Shown here piece by piece: positions 8,106-16,235 of a stretch of 64,000 bases of DNA. The DNA is from JACVRW01 sp963757815. Lineage in GTDB: Bacteria; Actinomycetota; Thermoleophilia; Solirubrobacterales; Thermoleophilaceae. Numbering within the stretch: the stretch's first letter is position 1; the number at the start of each line of letters is the position of its first letter. The notes under the pieces are model-generated. The model was not told the origin of the DNA. It worked only from the letters and a program-made list of their open reading frames with translations, and made no database searches. The stretch covers positions 15,861-79,860 of the forward strand of contig CAVWSN010000011.1 of NCBI GenBank assembly GCA_963757815.1. Reading direction: 5' to 3'. The translations under genes and the position numbers were made by a program.

Positions 8106-8840
8106 GTGACCAACGAGGAGGCGCATCGGCGGGCGCGGGAGAAGGGCGTGTCGCGCGCGCTCTACGCGTTCGTCCGCGGGCTGCTCGCGCCGTTCATGCG
8201 GCTCTACTTCCGGATGCACATCTCGGGCGCCGAGCACATCCCGGCGGAGGGGGCGGCGATCGTCGCGCCCAACCACAAGAGCTTCTTCGACTCGTTCTTC
8301 ATCGCCGTCTGCACGCGCCGCCACGTGCGCTTCATGGCGAAGAGCGAGCTCATCGAGGCGCGTTACGGCCCGCTGCTCGTGCGGCTCGGCGCCTTCCCCG
8401 TACGCCGCGGCCAGTCCGACGCCGATGCGCTCGAGACCGCCCGCGTGATTCTGGGCCAGGGCGGCCTGCTCGCGCTCTTCCCCGAGGGCACCCGCATCCG
8501 CGATCCCGACGAGCTCGGTCACCCCAAGCGCGGCGCCGGCCGGCTGGCGCTCGACACGGGCGCTCCGCTCATCCCCTGTGCGATCACCGGAACCGAGAAG
8601 CTGTTCGCGGGGCCCGTGCCCAAGCCGCGGCGGGTGCAGGTCGCCTTCTCCGAGCCGATTCCGGTGCACCGGCTCGCCCCGACCCCTGGCAACGCGGGCG
8701 AGCTGATCGAAACGACGCTCTGGCCGCAGGTCGAGGACGAGTACCGGCGCCTCCGCGCCCGCCCGACGCTGATCGCCGCAGCGCTCGCGGCGCTGGGGGT
8801 CGGCGGCGGAGTGCTGCTCCGCCGCCGACGGAGGCGGTAG
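8106..8840 (+). CDS. 1-acyl-glycerol-3-phosphate acyltransferase (PlsC-like)
   Basis: A 244-residue membrane-associated acyltransferase that probably converts lysophosphatidate to phosphatidate in phospholipid synthesis. Motif I is NHKSFFD (His57, Asp62, the H-x4-D catalytic pair) and motif III is FPEGTR from residue 125, followed by the PLIPCAITGTEKL strand. A hydrophobic C-terminal helix (ALAALGVGGGVLL) followed by a run of arginines could anchor it to the inner face of the membrane. GTG at 8106 is the first start of the frame. It is divergent from the AI-2E permease with 154 bases between them. Confidence 0.9.
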   Translation: MTNEEAHRRAREKGVSRALYAFVRGLLAPFMRLYFRMHISGAEHIPAEGAAIVAPNHKSFFDSFFIAVCTRRHVRFMAKSELIEARYGPLLVRLGAFPVRRGQSDADALETARVILGQGGLLALFPEGTRIRDPDELGHPKRGAGRLALDTGAPLIPCAITGTEKLFAGPVPKPRRVQVAFSEPIPVHRLAPTPGNAGELIETTLWPQVEDEYRRLRARPTLIAAALAALGVGGGVLLRRRRRR

Positions 8841-8872
8841 AGCGGCGGCGGACACTCTGGCCCGGCCGGGTT

Positions 8873-9026
8873 GGTCTCCGCCAGCCGGGTTAGGGCTGGG
8901 GAAGGGTGTCGTGGACAGCCGCGCCCAACCCGGCATTTGATCCAACAATCCTGCCCTGTGGCGCTCCTGGCCCACTAATCCAGGACAAATCGCGTTGTCC
9001 GCGGGACCGACCCGGCGCCACCACCC
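8873..9026 (+). repeat. copy 1 of an interspersed intergenic repeat (short form)
   Basis: This 154-base element lies between two convergent genes. A longer copy lies inverted at 20172-20474. Three blocks match in the same order after reverse-complementing the other copy. They are the left end (GGTCTCCGCC, then GGGCTGGGGAAGGG), a 38-base core at 8949-8986 differing at only a few positions, and the right end at 9006-9026 (ACCGACCCGGC then CCACCC). The core can fold, since TCCTGG and CCAGGA flank a short loop. There is no protein. It could be a MITE-like or REP-like element; the family is not one I recognise. Confidence 0.7.
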
Positions 9027-9046
9027 GAGTGCGGGCGCGAACCGAG

Positions 9047-9389
9047 CTAGACGCCGGCGCTCGACCTCGCCCTCCACGGGCAGGCCCGCCTCGATCCAGT
9101 CGGCGATCCCGGCGGGATAGTCGCGCACGTTCGTGTAGCCGAGCGCCACCAGCCGGTTGGCCGCGATCTCCGAGTTCCGGCACGCGAGGTTCGCGCAGTA
9201 GGTGACGATCGCGGCGTCCTTGTCGGGGAGCCGCTCGGGCGCCTGCTCCTCGACCCGCTCGTGGTCCATCTGCAGCGCGCCGGGGATGTGCTCCTTGCGG
9301 AAGTACTCCTCGGGGAGCGCGTGGACCAGTGTGACCTCGCCGCGGGCGACCAGTGCGTCGAGCTCCTCGCGCGTGACCTTCTCGACCAT
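9047..9389 (-). CDS. rhodanese-like domain protein, 3' end probably shifted
   Basis: A single rhodanese domain of about 113 residues. Family features are HALPEEYFRKEHIPGALQM and the active-site loop YCANLACRNS, followed by LGYTNVRDYPAGIADWIEAGLPVEG, the usual end of the domain. In the printed frame there is no stop until 8010, through the repeat and antisense to plsC, which is implausible. Removing one base near 9053-9060 gives a short ending and a TAG stop at 9047-9049. Such single-domain proteins transfer sulfane sulfur or act as sulfide sensors. It is divergent from a TetR gene across a 135-base region carrying three palindromes, so it is likely that regulator's target. Confidence 0.8.
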
Positions 9390-9423
9390 CTCGACCTTCC
9401 TCTCTGCCGGCTTCCGAGTGAAT

Positions 9424-9495
9424 CGGACCGGCGTCCGGTTAGCTCTGTGAGCGCGACTATACCGGACTGCGGTCCGATTGACGGACGCGAGTCCG
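9424..9495. promoter_or_regulatory. three CGGAC-N4-GTCCG operators
   Basis: Three perfect palindromes of the form CGGAC, four bases, GTCCG occupy 9424-9437, 9463-9476 and 9482-9495. Their centres are 39 and 19 bases apart. They fill the divergent region between the rhodanese start (9389) and the TetR start (9525). Short inverted repeats of this type are what TetR dimers bind, and self-regulation from the divergent promoter is common, so these are predicted operators for the adjacent regulator. Confidence 0.8.
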
Positions 9496-9524
9496 CTTGG
9501 TTACCGTGGAGCCATGGTGCTCGG

Positions 9525-10133
9525 ATGCAAGACCTGACCCCTCTGCCGGTCACGGGCCAGCCGCGGGAGCGCCGCGACGCCGCCCGCAACCGCGAGCTGA
9601 TCCTCGCCGCCGCGCGGCGCCTGTTCGAGCGCGACGGCCCCGGAGCGGTGTCCATGGACCGGGTGGCGGAGGAGGCCGGCGTCGGCAAGGGGACGCTCTA
9701 CCGGCGCTTCGGTGACCGTGCCGGCCTCGCGCTCGCACTGCTCGACGCGCGCGAGCGCGAGCTCCAGGAGCAGTTGATCCGCGGGCCTGCCCCGCTCGGC
9801 CCCGGCGCGGCTCCGGTCGAACGGATCGTGGCCTTCGGTCACGCCTGGCTCGACGTGCTCGACTCTCACGGCGACATCGTGCTGGCCGCCGAGAGCGGCT
9901 CGATCGGGGCGCGCTTCCGCGGCTCGGTCTACGCGAGCCACAGGACCCACCTCGAGCTGCTCGTGGCCGAGGCACGCCCGGACGCGGACGCCGGCTATCT
10001 GGCGGACGCGCTGCTGGCCGCGCTCGACTCCGAGCTGGTCCTGTTCATGCGAACCGATCGCGGGCGCTCGCTCGACGAGATCAAGGCCGGCTTCGAGGAG
10101 CTCGCGCGCGGGGCTGTCCGAGAGCCGGTCTAG
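9525..10133 (+). CDS. TetR/AcrR family transcriptional regulator
   Basis: A 202-residue repressor-type protein. The N-terminal helix-turn-helix is clear: NRELILAAARRLFERDG, then SMDRVAEEAGVGKGTLYRRFG (about residues 25-66). The C-terminal ligand domain (RIVAFGHAWLDVLDSHGDI and DALLAALDSELVLFMRTD) belongs to the subgroup with a short TetR C-terminus. ATG at 9525 gives the normal N-terminal extension before the DNA-binding domain. The three palindromes at 9424-9495 lie directly upstream and probably serve both this gene and the divergent rhodanese. nucS follows after 10 bases and may be cotranscribed. Confidence 0.92.
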   Translation: MQDLTPLPVTGQPRERRDAARNRELILAAARRLFERDGPGAVSMDRVAEEAGVGKGTLYRRFGDRAGLALALLDARERELQEQLIRGPAPLGPGAAPVERIVAFGHAWLDVLDSHGDIVLAAESGSIGARFRGSVYASHRTHLELLVAEARPDADAGYLADALLAALDSELVLFMRTDRGRSLDEIKAGFEELARGAVREPV

Positions 10134-10143
10134 CTTCCGGCGG

Positions 10144-10812
10144 GTGCGCCTGATCGTCGCCCGCTGCGAGGTCGTCTACACCGGTCGCCTCACCGCCCGG
10201 TTGCCGGAGGCGCTCCGGCTCGTGATGGTCAAGGCGGACGGCTCGGTGATGGTGCACGCCGATTCGGGCGGCTACAAGCCCTCCAACTGGATGACCGCTC
10301 CCACGATCCTCGAGGAGGAGCCGGGGTCGATGGTCGTGCGCAAGCCGGGCACCGAGGACCGGCTCGAGATCCGGATCGCCGAGGTGCTCTCGGACATGAC
10401 GCACGACATGGGCGAGCCGGCCGCGCTCGAGAAGGAGGGCGTCGAGCGGGAGCTCCAGGAGCTGCTTGCGGACGCCCCCGCCTGGTGCGGCGAAGGGCTT
10501 CGCCTCCTCCGCCGCGAGTGGCCCACCGACATCGGGCCGGTCGATCTCATGTGCCGCGACGGCGAGGACGAGTACGTGGCGGTCGAGATCAAGCGCATCG
10601 GGACGATCGAGGCCGTCGAGCAGCTCACGCGCTACCTCGAGCGGATCCGCACCGAGCCGGGCCTGGGCCGCTGCCGCGGCGTGCTCGCCGCACAGGTGCT
10701 GAAGCCCCAGGCGCGCGTGCTCGCGGAGTCGCGCGGGATCGACTGCGTCGAGGTGGACCTCGCGGTGCTGAAGGGCGAGCGCGAGCCGGACCTCACCCTG
10801 TTCGCGGCCTAG
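10144..10812 (+). CDS. nucS: mismatch-specific endonuclease NucS/EndoMS
   Basis: A 222-residue nuclease of the NucS/EndoMS family, which cuts both strands at mismatches. It carries out the non-canonical mismatch repair of actinobacteria and some archaea that lack MutS-MutL. The N-terminal DNA-binding half starts with MRLIVARCEVVYTGRLTARL and KADGSVMVHADSGGYKP. The C-terminal RecB-like nuclease half has Asp134 in WPTDIGPVDLMC and the Glu148-x-Lys150 pair in VAVEIKRIG. The length is normal for the family. GTG at 10144 fits the conserved N-terminus exactly. The hydrophobic end (DLTLFAA) resembles the beta-clamp-contacting tail of the family. Confidence 0.95.
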   Translation: MRLIVARCEVVYTGRLTARLPEALRLVMVKADGSVMVHADSGGYKPSNWMTAPTILEEEPGSMVVRKPGTEDRLEIRIAEVLSDMTHDMGEPAALEKEGVERELQELLADAPAWCGEGLRLLRREWPTDIGPVDLMCRDGEDEYVAVEIKRIGTIEAVEQLTRYLERIRTEPGLGRCRGVLAAQVLKPQARVLAESRGIDCVEVDLAVLKGEREPDLTLFAA

Positions 10813-11683
10813 CGTCCGAGAGGCGCAGCTGCGCCGCCACCGCGCCGAGCCGGCCGAACATGAGGTGTCCCGCGCCTGCGATCACGTTCAGCTCGGCGTC
10901 AGGAATCCGCTCCGCGAGCCAGCGCGAGTGCGCGAGCGGGACCACACCGTCGCGGTCGCCGTGCCACAGCCGGACCGGCACGCGGATCTCCGCGGGGTCG
11001 AAGCCCCAGGGCGTGCCCTCGATCACGTAGTCGTCGACAGTCCCGGCGGCGCCGGGGCGCAGCGCCTCGCGCAGGCTGTCCAGCACCGCCCGGCGCACGG
11101 CGGGCTCTTCCATGCGCTCGCGGTCCGGGCCCGAGAGATCGTTCGCGAAACTCGTCATGACGGCGCGGGGCCGGTGCCGCGCCAACAGGCGCACCACGCC
11201 CCAGGCGGTGAGCGCGAGCGGGCGCGCCCGCAGTGCCAGCGTCAGCGCGATCCGGTCGGCGCCGATCATGCCCTCGTCGAAGCCCGGCATCTCGGGCGGC
11301 CCGGTGCCCGCGAGCACGCCCGCCAGGGCGACTCGCTCCGCGAGCGCGAACCCGCACGCCAGCGAGTACTTGCCCCCACTCGAATACCCGAGCACGACCA
11401 CGCGCTCGAGCCCGAGCCGATCGCAGAGCGCCTCGACATCCCGGGGCCAATCGAGCAGCGAGCGCCCCCGCATGGGCGTCGAGAGCCCGAAGCCCGGCCT
11501 GTCGACCGCGATCAGCTCGACACCGGCGGCCGCGAACGTCGCTGCCTCCGAGCGAAAGTCGATCCGCGAACCCGGCAGGCCGTGGAAGTACAACAGCGGG
11601 GCGCCGTCCTTGGCGCCGAAACGCTCCACACCGAGCACGCGCCCGTCCGGCAGCCTCAGCTCCGTCAAGCCGGTACCGGACAC
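10793..11683 (-). CDS. alpha/beta hydrolase
   Basis: A 296-residue alpha/beta hydrolase. The oxyanion region LLYFHGLPGSRIDF, the strand VDRPGFGLS, the nucleophile elbow GYSSGG (Ser101) and a late His in GAGHLMFG give the usual catalytic triad, with an Asp in HGDRDGVVP. Substrate unknown; epoxide-hydrolase or esterase activities are typical. GTG at 11683 is chosen since the family's first strand (LRLPDGRVLGVERFG) follows after about seven residues. It lies four bases after the stop of the repaired LLM gene, so P450, LLM and hydrolase form a run on the minus strand. Its 3' end overlaps the convergent nucS by 20 bases. Confidence 0.88.
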   Translation of the reverse strand: MSGTGLTELRLPDGRVLGVERFGAKDGAPLLYFHGLPGSRIDFRSEAATFAAAGVELIAVDRPGFGLSTPMRGRSLLDWPRDVEALCDRLGLERVVVLGYSSGGKYSLACGFALAERVALAGVLAGTGPPEMPGFDEGMIGADRIALTLALRARPLALTAWGVVRLLARHRPRAVMTSFANDLSGPDRERMEEPAVRRAVLDSLREALRPGAAGTVDDYVIEGTPWGFDPAEIRVPVRLWHGDRDGVVPLAHSRWLAERIPDAELNVIAGAGHLMFGRLGAVAAQLRLSDARPRTG

Positions 11684-11687
11684 CCCA

Positions 11688-12507
11688 TCAGAGAAGGCGC
11701 GCGTACTCGTCAAGCTGGCGCTCCACCGCCTCGGGCTCCTGCGGCGTGACGTAGACGATCGCCCGGTCGACGCCGACCCCGGCCAGCCGCTCGAGGAACC
11801 GCGGCTCGGGCTTCGCCCCGAAGACGGACACGGGCACGCGCCGGCCGGCGCGCTCGCGAAGCTCCTCGATCCGTGCCCCCAGCGCCTCCCGCGTCCTCCA
11901 CCCGGTTGGGCATCCACTCGTCGCCGAGTGCGATCACGCGGTCGAGCACCTTCTCACCGCGGCCGCCCACCACCACCGGCGGATGCGGTTTCTGCGCCGG
12001 TTTGGGCCAGCACCAGATCGGGTCGAAGTCCACGTGCTCGCCGTGGTACTCGGCCTCGTCCTGTGTCCAGATCGCCTTCATCGCCTCGATCCGCTCTCGC
12101 ATCACCGAGAAGCGGCGGCGCGGATCGGTCCCGTGGTTCAGCATCTCCTCCCGGTTCCAGCCCGCGCCTACGCCGAACAGGACGCGCCCGCCCGAGAGCG
12201 TGTCGAGCGAGGCCACCTCCTTCGCGGTGATGATCGGGTCGCGCTGGATCACGAGGCAGACGCCCGAGCCGAGCTTGATGCGCTCGGTCACCGCCGCGGC
12301 CATCGCGAGCACGACGAAGAGGTCACGCGAGTGGCTGTACATCTCGGGCAGCTCGCCCCCACCCGGGTAGGGCGTCTCGCGGCGGACAGGGATATGCGTG
12401 TGCTCGGTGAACAGGAGCGACTCGAAGCCGTGCTGCTCCGCGAGCGTGGCGAGCCGGGCGGGATGGATCGTGTAGTCGGTCGAGAACTGCGCCAGCCCTA
12501 GCTCCAT
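11688..12507 (-). CDS. LLM class F420-dependent oxidoreductase, frameshifted
   Basis: A luciferase-like monooxygenase-fold enzyme using coenzyme F420 (or flavin). The N-terminal part is textbook: MELGLAQFSTDYTIHPARLA, FESLLFTEHTHIP and LDTLSGGRVLFGVGAGWN. After MPNRVEDA the frame becomes unlike the family. Removing one base near 11885-11893 restores EALGARIEELRERAG and a normal ending (GVDRAIVYVTPQ, then LDEYARLL) with a stop at 11688-11690, for about 272 residues. The annotated span therefore contains one extra base. It overlaps the P450 stop by ten bases, so the two are likely cotranscribed. The substrate is unknown. Confidence 0.85.
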
Positions 12508-13706
12508 CTGATCGGAAGCCTCTCCAGTCCGTAGATGCCGTGTATCGAGCCGAGCTCCGGCTCCCCCTCGAGGTCAAGGCCCGGCATGCGCTCGGGCAGG
12601 AAGGAGAGCGCCTCCTGCAGCTCCGCTCGCGCGAGGTTGGCCCCCAGGCAGTAGTGGATCCCCGCTCCGAACGTGAGCGGCTTGGCGTCCCCGCGCGCCG
12701 CCGTGATGTCGAACGCGTCGGGATCGTCGCCCACGCCGTCGCGGTTGCCGGTGAACGAGCAGACCATCACGACGGTGTCCGCCGGGAACACCACGTCGCG
12801 GTACTCGACCTGCTCGTGCAGCAGGCGCGCGGTGAAGGGCGTGATCGGCTCGTAGCGGAGCAGCTCCTCAACGGCCGCCGGCGCGAGCTCCGGCCGGGCG
12901 GCGAGCAGCTCCCACTGGTCGGGGTGCGACGCGAACACGCGCAGTCCGTGGGCGAGCTGGGACTGCGTCGTATCGACCCCCCCGACCAGCACGTTCAGGA
13001 CGAGGTTCATGCACTCGACGTCCGAGAGCCGGTCGCCCTCCTGCTCGGCGGCGATCAAGGTGGAGATGAGGTCGTCGCCGGGATCGTCGCCGCGCCGCTC
13101 GATCAGCGCGCCGGCCCACTCGTAGAACTCCTCGCAGGCGCGCTCGATCCGGTCGCGCTCGTTCATCAGGCTGTGTGGATCGAACTGGCGCTGGATCAGG
13201 TTCGACCACTCGTGCAGCCTCGGCGCATCCTCGAGTGGCGCACCCATCACCGTCGCGATCGTGAGCGAGGGATAGGGCTTGGCGAACGCGCCGACGAACT
13301 CGCACGAGCGCTCGCCGGCAAGCGACGCCCAGAGCCGCTCGAGGAACTCGCGCATGGCCGGGCGCCAGCGGTCGGCCGCGCGCGGCGTGAAGGCGGGGTT
13401 CACCAGGTTGCGCAGGCGCCGGTGCCCGTCTCCGTTGATGTGAAGGATGTTGCGCCGCATCTCCTCGAACAGCGGCCCCTCCTCCACGCCGAACATCTCG
13501 GCGATCCTCATGCCGGGGAACGTGGCGCTCCTCGTGCGCAGGAAGAAGGCGGCAGCCTCGCGGTCGAGCACGAAGTAGCCGAGGTCCGAGGTGGCGAGCC
13601 AGCTTCGCGCCCGCAGCTCGCCCATCACCTCGTGAAAGCGCTCGCCCCTGAGCTCCTCCGCGAAGTAGTCCAGCTCCGGAAGTTCGAGATCCGTAACCAG
13701 GGGCAT
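12498..13706 (-). CDS. cytochrome P450
   Basis: A 402-residue soluble bacterial P450. Signatures are the I-helix GGVDTTQ (about residue 243-249), the K-helix EELLR, the F-x2-F-like PDAFD segment and the heme loop FGAGIHYCLGANLAR with the iron-ligating Cys353. The usual I-helix acid/Thr pair is present as Asp-Thr. It would hydroxylate a small organic substrate with electrons from a ferredoxin system, and no ferredoxin gene is adjacent. ATG at 13706 gives a normal N-terminus. It precedes the F420-type LLM gene with a ten-base overlap, suggesting a shared catabolic or modification role. Confidence 0.94.
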   Translation of the reverse strand: MPLVTDLELPELDYFAEELRGERFHEVMGELRARSWLATSDLGYFVLDREAAAFFLRTRSATFPGMRIAEMFGVEEGPLFEEMRRNILHINGDGHRRLRNLVNPAFTPRAADRWRPAMREFLERLWASLAGERSCEFVGAFAKPYPSLTIATVMGAPLEDAPRLHEWSNLIQRQFDPHSLMNERDRIERACEEFYEWAGALIERRGDDPGDDLISTLIAAEQEGDRLSDVECMNLVLNVLVGGVDTTQSQLAHGLRVFASHPDQWELLAARPELAPAAVEELLRYEPITPFTARLLHEQVEYRDVVFPADTVVMVCSFTGNRDGVGDDPDAFDITAARGDAKPLTFGAGIHYCLGANLARAELQEALSFLPERMPGLDLEGEPELGSIHGIYGLERLPIRWS

Positions 13707-13727
13707 TGACGCCGGACACTAACCTGG

Positions 13728-14390
13728 ATGTATATGGCCTTCCTCTTCCGCAACAAGACCGAGATGCCCGACGCGAGCGACGCCCTGCCGGGCCGCGACA
13801 CGCGCCCGTTCGAGGTGCCCACAACCCACTACGTGCTCGGCACGCCGCTCGAGCCTCCCTTCCCGGAGGGCGTCGAGACCGCCATCTTCGGGCTCGGCTG
13901 CTTCTGGGGCGCCGAGCGCAGCTTCTGGCAGGCGCCCGGCGTCTTCACCACGGCGGTGGGCTACGCGGGCGGCTTCACCCCCAACCCCACCTACGACGAG
14001 GTGTGCAGCGGGCGCACGGGCCACAACGAGGTCGTGCTCGTGGCCTACCGGCCGGCGGAGATCTCGTACGACGAGCTGCTGAGGCTCTTCTGGGAGGGCC
14101 ACGACCCGACCCAGGGGATGCGCCAGGGCAATGACGTCGGGACGCAGTACCGCTCGGCGATCTACGTGAGCTCCGAGGCACAGCGCGAGGCCGCGCTCGC
14201 GTCGCGCGAGCTGTACCAGCTGAAGCTGCGCGAGGCGGGCTACGGGGACATCACCACCGAGATCGAGGACGCGCCCGAGTTCTTCTACGCCGAGGACTAC
14301 CACCAGCAGTACCTGGCGAAGAACCCGAACGGCTACTGCGGGCTGGGCGGCACGGGCGTCTCCTGCCCGGTCGGCATAACGAGCGCCTAG
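13728..14390 (+). CDS. msrA: peptide-methionine (S)-S-oxide reductase MsrA
   Basis: A 220-residue enzyme that repairs methionine-S-sulfoxide in proteins and free methionine. The catalytic Cys58 is in GCFWGAERSFW. Downstream family blocks are GYAGGFTPNPTYDEVCSG, GHNEVVLV and YRSAIYV. The C-terminal Cys residues in NGYCG and GVSCPVG can serve as resolving and recycling cysteines for thioredoxin. An N-terminal extension of about 45 residues before the domain is usual for longer MsrA forms. ATG at 13728 or 13734 are both possible. It is divergent from the P450 gene with only 21 bases between starts, and overlaps the convergent Nudix gene by four bases. Confidence 0.95.
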   Translation: MYMAFLFRNKTEMPDASDALPGRDTRPFEVPTTHYVLGTPLEPPFPEGVETAIFGLGCFWGAERSFWQAPGVFTTAVGYAGGFTPNPTYDEVCSGRTGHNEVVLVAYRPAEISYDELLRLFWEGHDPTQGMRQGNDVGTQYRSAIYVSSEAQREAALASRELYQLKLREAGYGDITTEIEDAPEFFYAEDYHQQYLAKNPNGYCGLGGTGVSCPVGITSA

Positions 14391-15049
14391 GCAGTCCGCG
14401 CGGCGAGCATCCTCGCCATCAGCCTGAGGCGATCGTGGGCCTCGGAGGGCCAGCTGTCCACATCGGCGGGCCACCAGGCCCAGTCGTCGTGCTCGGCGTC
14501 GGGTACGGGCTCGGCGGCATCGTCGACGGTGGCGAGCCCAACCAGCATCGCCATTCCGTTCGGCAGCCCGACGAGCGCCTCCACCGACAGCCGCTCGGGC
14601 GCCAGCCGCCATTCCTCCCGGAGCTCACGGGACAGCGTCTGGGCCGGGCTCTCGCCCAGGTCGACAGAGCCGCCGGCGCCGAGCGCCCAGCGGTTCGCCC
14701 AGACCGACACCCAGCCGGCCCGGCGGCCGGCGAGCCAGCGGCCGTCGGCGGAGCGCACCACGCACAGCGCGGTCAGGCTGTCGCAGGCGTTCCCCTCGAG
14801 CAGCCGCAACGCCCAGCGCACCGGCTGCAGCTCGAGCTGCAGCCTGCCGCCCTCGTCGCTCCAGTCCACGAGCCGGGTCGCGAGCCCGTCGTGGGCCGGC
14901 GAGCCGCGCTCGCGCAGGTCGTCCACGGCCGCGTCGGCAAGGCGGACGAGCTCGGGCGGCGGCTCGTACGCGTCCTCGCGCCAGCGCGTGTCGACCTCCT
15001 CGGGCCGCCAGGGCCCGCGCGCGAGCAGTCCGGAGCGACGCGGCGTCAC
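14387..15049 (-). CDS. Nudix hydrolase
   Basis: A 220-residue protein whose C-terminal half is a Nudix domain. The Nudix box is intact in its metal-binding positions: GSVDLGESPAQTLSRELREEW gives G-x5-E-x7-R-E-x2-E-E, only the later Gly being replaced. The N-terminal 85 residues (including LADAAVDDLRERGSPAH) are an extra domain without recognisable motifs. The substrate, a nucleoside diphosphate linked to something, cannot be named. GTG at 15049 overlaps the stop of the upstream Nudix-like gene by four bases (GTGA), so the pair is translationally coupled. Confidence 0.85.
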   Translation of the reverse strand: MTPRRSGLLARGPWRPEEVDTRWREDAYEPPPELVRLADAAVDDLRERGSPAHDGLATRLVDWSDEGGRLQLELQPVRWALRLLEGNACDSLTALCVVRSADGRWLAGRRAGWVSVWANRWALGAGGSVDLGESPAQTLSRELREEWRLAPERLSVEALVGLPNGMAMLVGLATVDDAAEPVPDAEHDDWAWWPADVDSWPSEAHDRLRLMARMLAARTA

Positions 15050-15471
15050 GCCTCCCAATCTAGCCCGCGCTCGCGCAGCAGCACCAGGCAGCAGAGCGAG
15101 CCGGCGCGGGCGGCGGGCACAAGGTCCGCGGGCGTCCCCCAGCGGAGCGCCGTGTACTGCGTCCCCGCGCCTGCCTGCGGGACGGAGGGCTCGCCCGACA
15201 GGAGCTCGACGCGCCAGTCGCGCATCACGATCCGGTGGTCCGCCCGCTCGGCCCGGGCCTCGCCGAGCAGCTCGAGCGGCCGCACCTCGGCGCCGAGCTT
15301 GGAGGCCCCCGCACGGCGGATGGCCTCGCGCTCGGGCTCGTTCTCCCCGAGCGACACGGCCGGCAGGCCCCACAGCCCCGGAAGGCTGTCGTCGTCGTCG
15401 GGCCGGCGGACGATCAGCAGCCCGCGCGGGCCCTCGATGACGAGCGACACCGAGCGCTTGAGCGGCTTCAC
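15046..15471 (-). CDS. Nudix-fold protein with a degenerate Nudix box
   Basis: A 141-residue protein with the Nudix layout: a first strand SVSLVIEGPRGLLIVRRP, then LPGLWGLPAVSLGENEPERE, and later strands with the DHRIVMRDWRVELL segment. Where an active Nudix enzyme has R-E-x2-E-E, this protein reads AIRRAGASKLG, so the Mg-binding glutamates are missing and hydrolysis is unlikely. It may bind a nucleotide or act as partner of the intact Nudix enzyme, whose start overlaps this stop. GTG at 15471 begins with MKPLKRSVSLV, a normal family start. yceH ends 18 bases upstream on the same strand. Confidence 0.75.
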   Translation of the reverse strand: MKPLKRSVSLVIEGPRGLLIVRRPDDDDSLPGLWGLPAVSLGENEPEREAIRRAGASKLGAEVRPLELLGEARAERADHRIVMRDWRVELLSGEPSVPQAGAGTQYTALRWGTPADLVPAARAGSLCCLVLLRERGLDWEA

Positions 15472-15489
15472 GGCCGGCTGGCCCGCCGT

Positions 15490-16210
15490 TCAGGCGCCGA
15501 GCTCTTCGCGCAGCGCGTCGAGGCCCTCGCGCAGCTCGGCCAGCTCGCGCTCGAGCCGCTCGACGCGGGCGGCCAGGCCGTCGTCGGGCACCGGCGCGGG
15601 GTCCGGCGCGGGCGCCGCGAATCCCGCGGGCGGCGACCCGGCCTCCACGGGCGCCGCGGCCTCAACGGGCGCTTGGGCCTCCACCGGCGCCGCGGCCTCC
15701 ACCGGCGCCGCGCGCCGCCTCGGCCTCCACGTCCCCGAGCAGCTGGCGGTAGCGCTCCTCGCGCTGGCCCGGTCGCCTCCCGAGGCGCTCCGCGAGCTCG
15801 CGCCCGATGAGCCGGTCGAGCGTCTCGTCGAGCTCGCCCGAATCAGCGAACCGGTGCAGGCGCTCCGTGCGCGCCCTCAGCTCGCCCGGGGTCTGGGGTC
15901 CGCGCAACATCAGCACGCACAGCACCGCGACCTCGGCGTCGTCAAGGCCGAGCGCCGTATCGAGCGTGTGGCGGTACTTCATCGCGCGCCGGTTGGACCA
16001 GCTCGCGAGCGTCGTCCACTTGCGCTGCACGAGCCGGTCGAGCCCGGCGCGTACGGTGCTGTCGTCGTAGTCCACCACCGGGTCGCGGTTGGTCGACTGG
16101 TTGCACGCCAGGCGCAGCGAGTTGAGCGTCAGCGGGTAGACGTCAGGGGTCGTGCGCTGCTTCTCGATGAGGCAGCCGACCACCCTGATCTCAACGGCGT
16201 CGGGCTCCAT
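15490..16210 (-). CDS. YceH/DUF480 family protein, frameshifted near the C-terminus
   Basis: The DUF480 (YceH) winged-helix core is complete from ATG 16210. It runs VVGCLIEKQRTTPDVYPLTLN, ACNQSTNRDPVVDYDDS and VLCVLMLRGPQTPGELRART. The frame then turns into Gly/Arg-rich sequence right at a block of 18-base tandem repeats and ends early. Removing one base near 15712 gives a Pro-Val-Glu-Ala-Ala-Ala repeat tail followed by a coiled coil (LAARVERLERELAELREGL) and a stop at 15490, for about 239 residues. A C-terminal coiled coil is usual in YceH proteins. The function is poorly known and probably regulatory. Confidence 0.85.
15641..15712 (-). repeat. four tandem 18-base repeats inside yceH
   Basis: Four units of 18 bases (plus-strand consensus GCCTCCACCGGCGCCGCG) run from 15641 to 15712; two are identical and two differ by a few bases. 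In the repaired minus-strand frame each unit encodes a Pro-Val-Glu-Ala-rich hexapeptide linking the winged-helix core to the C-terminal coiled coil. Unit number can change without breaking the frame. The apparent one-base frameshift sits at the edge of this block. Confidence 0.85.
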
Positions 16211-16235
16211 CCGCGGAGCAGCCTACCCGCCCCCG

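Noticed and set aside
8010..9046. Read-through of the rhodanese frame to 8010 as a long fusion protein
   Set aside because: The extension crosses an intergenic repeat and runs antisense to plsC; its sequence is low-complexity and a one-base correction gives a normal stop at 9047.
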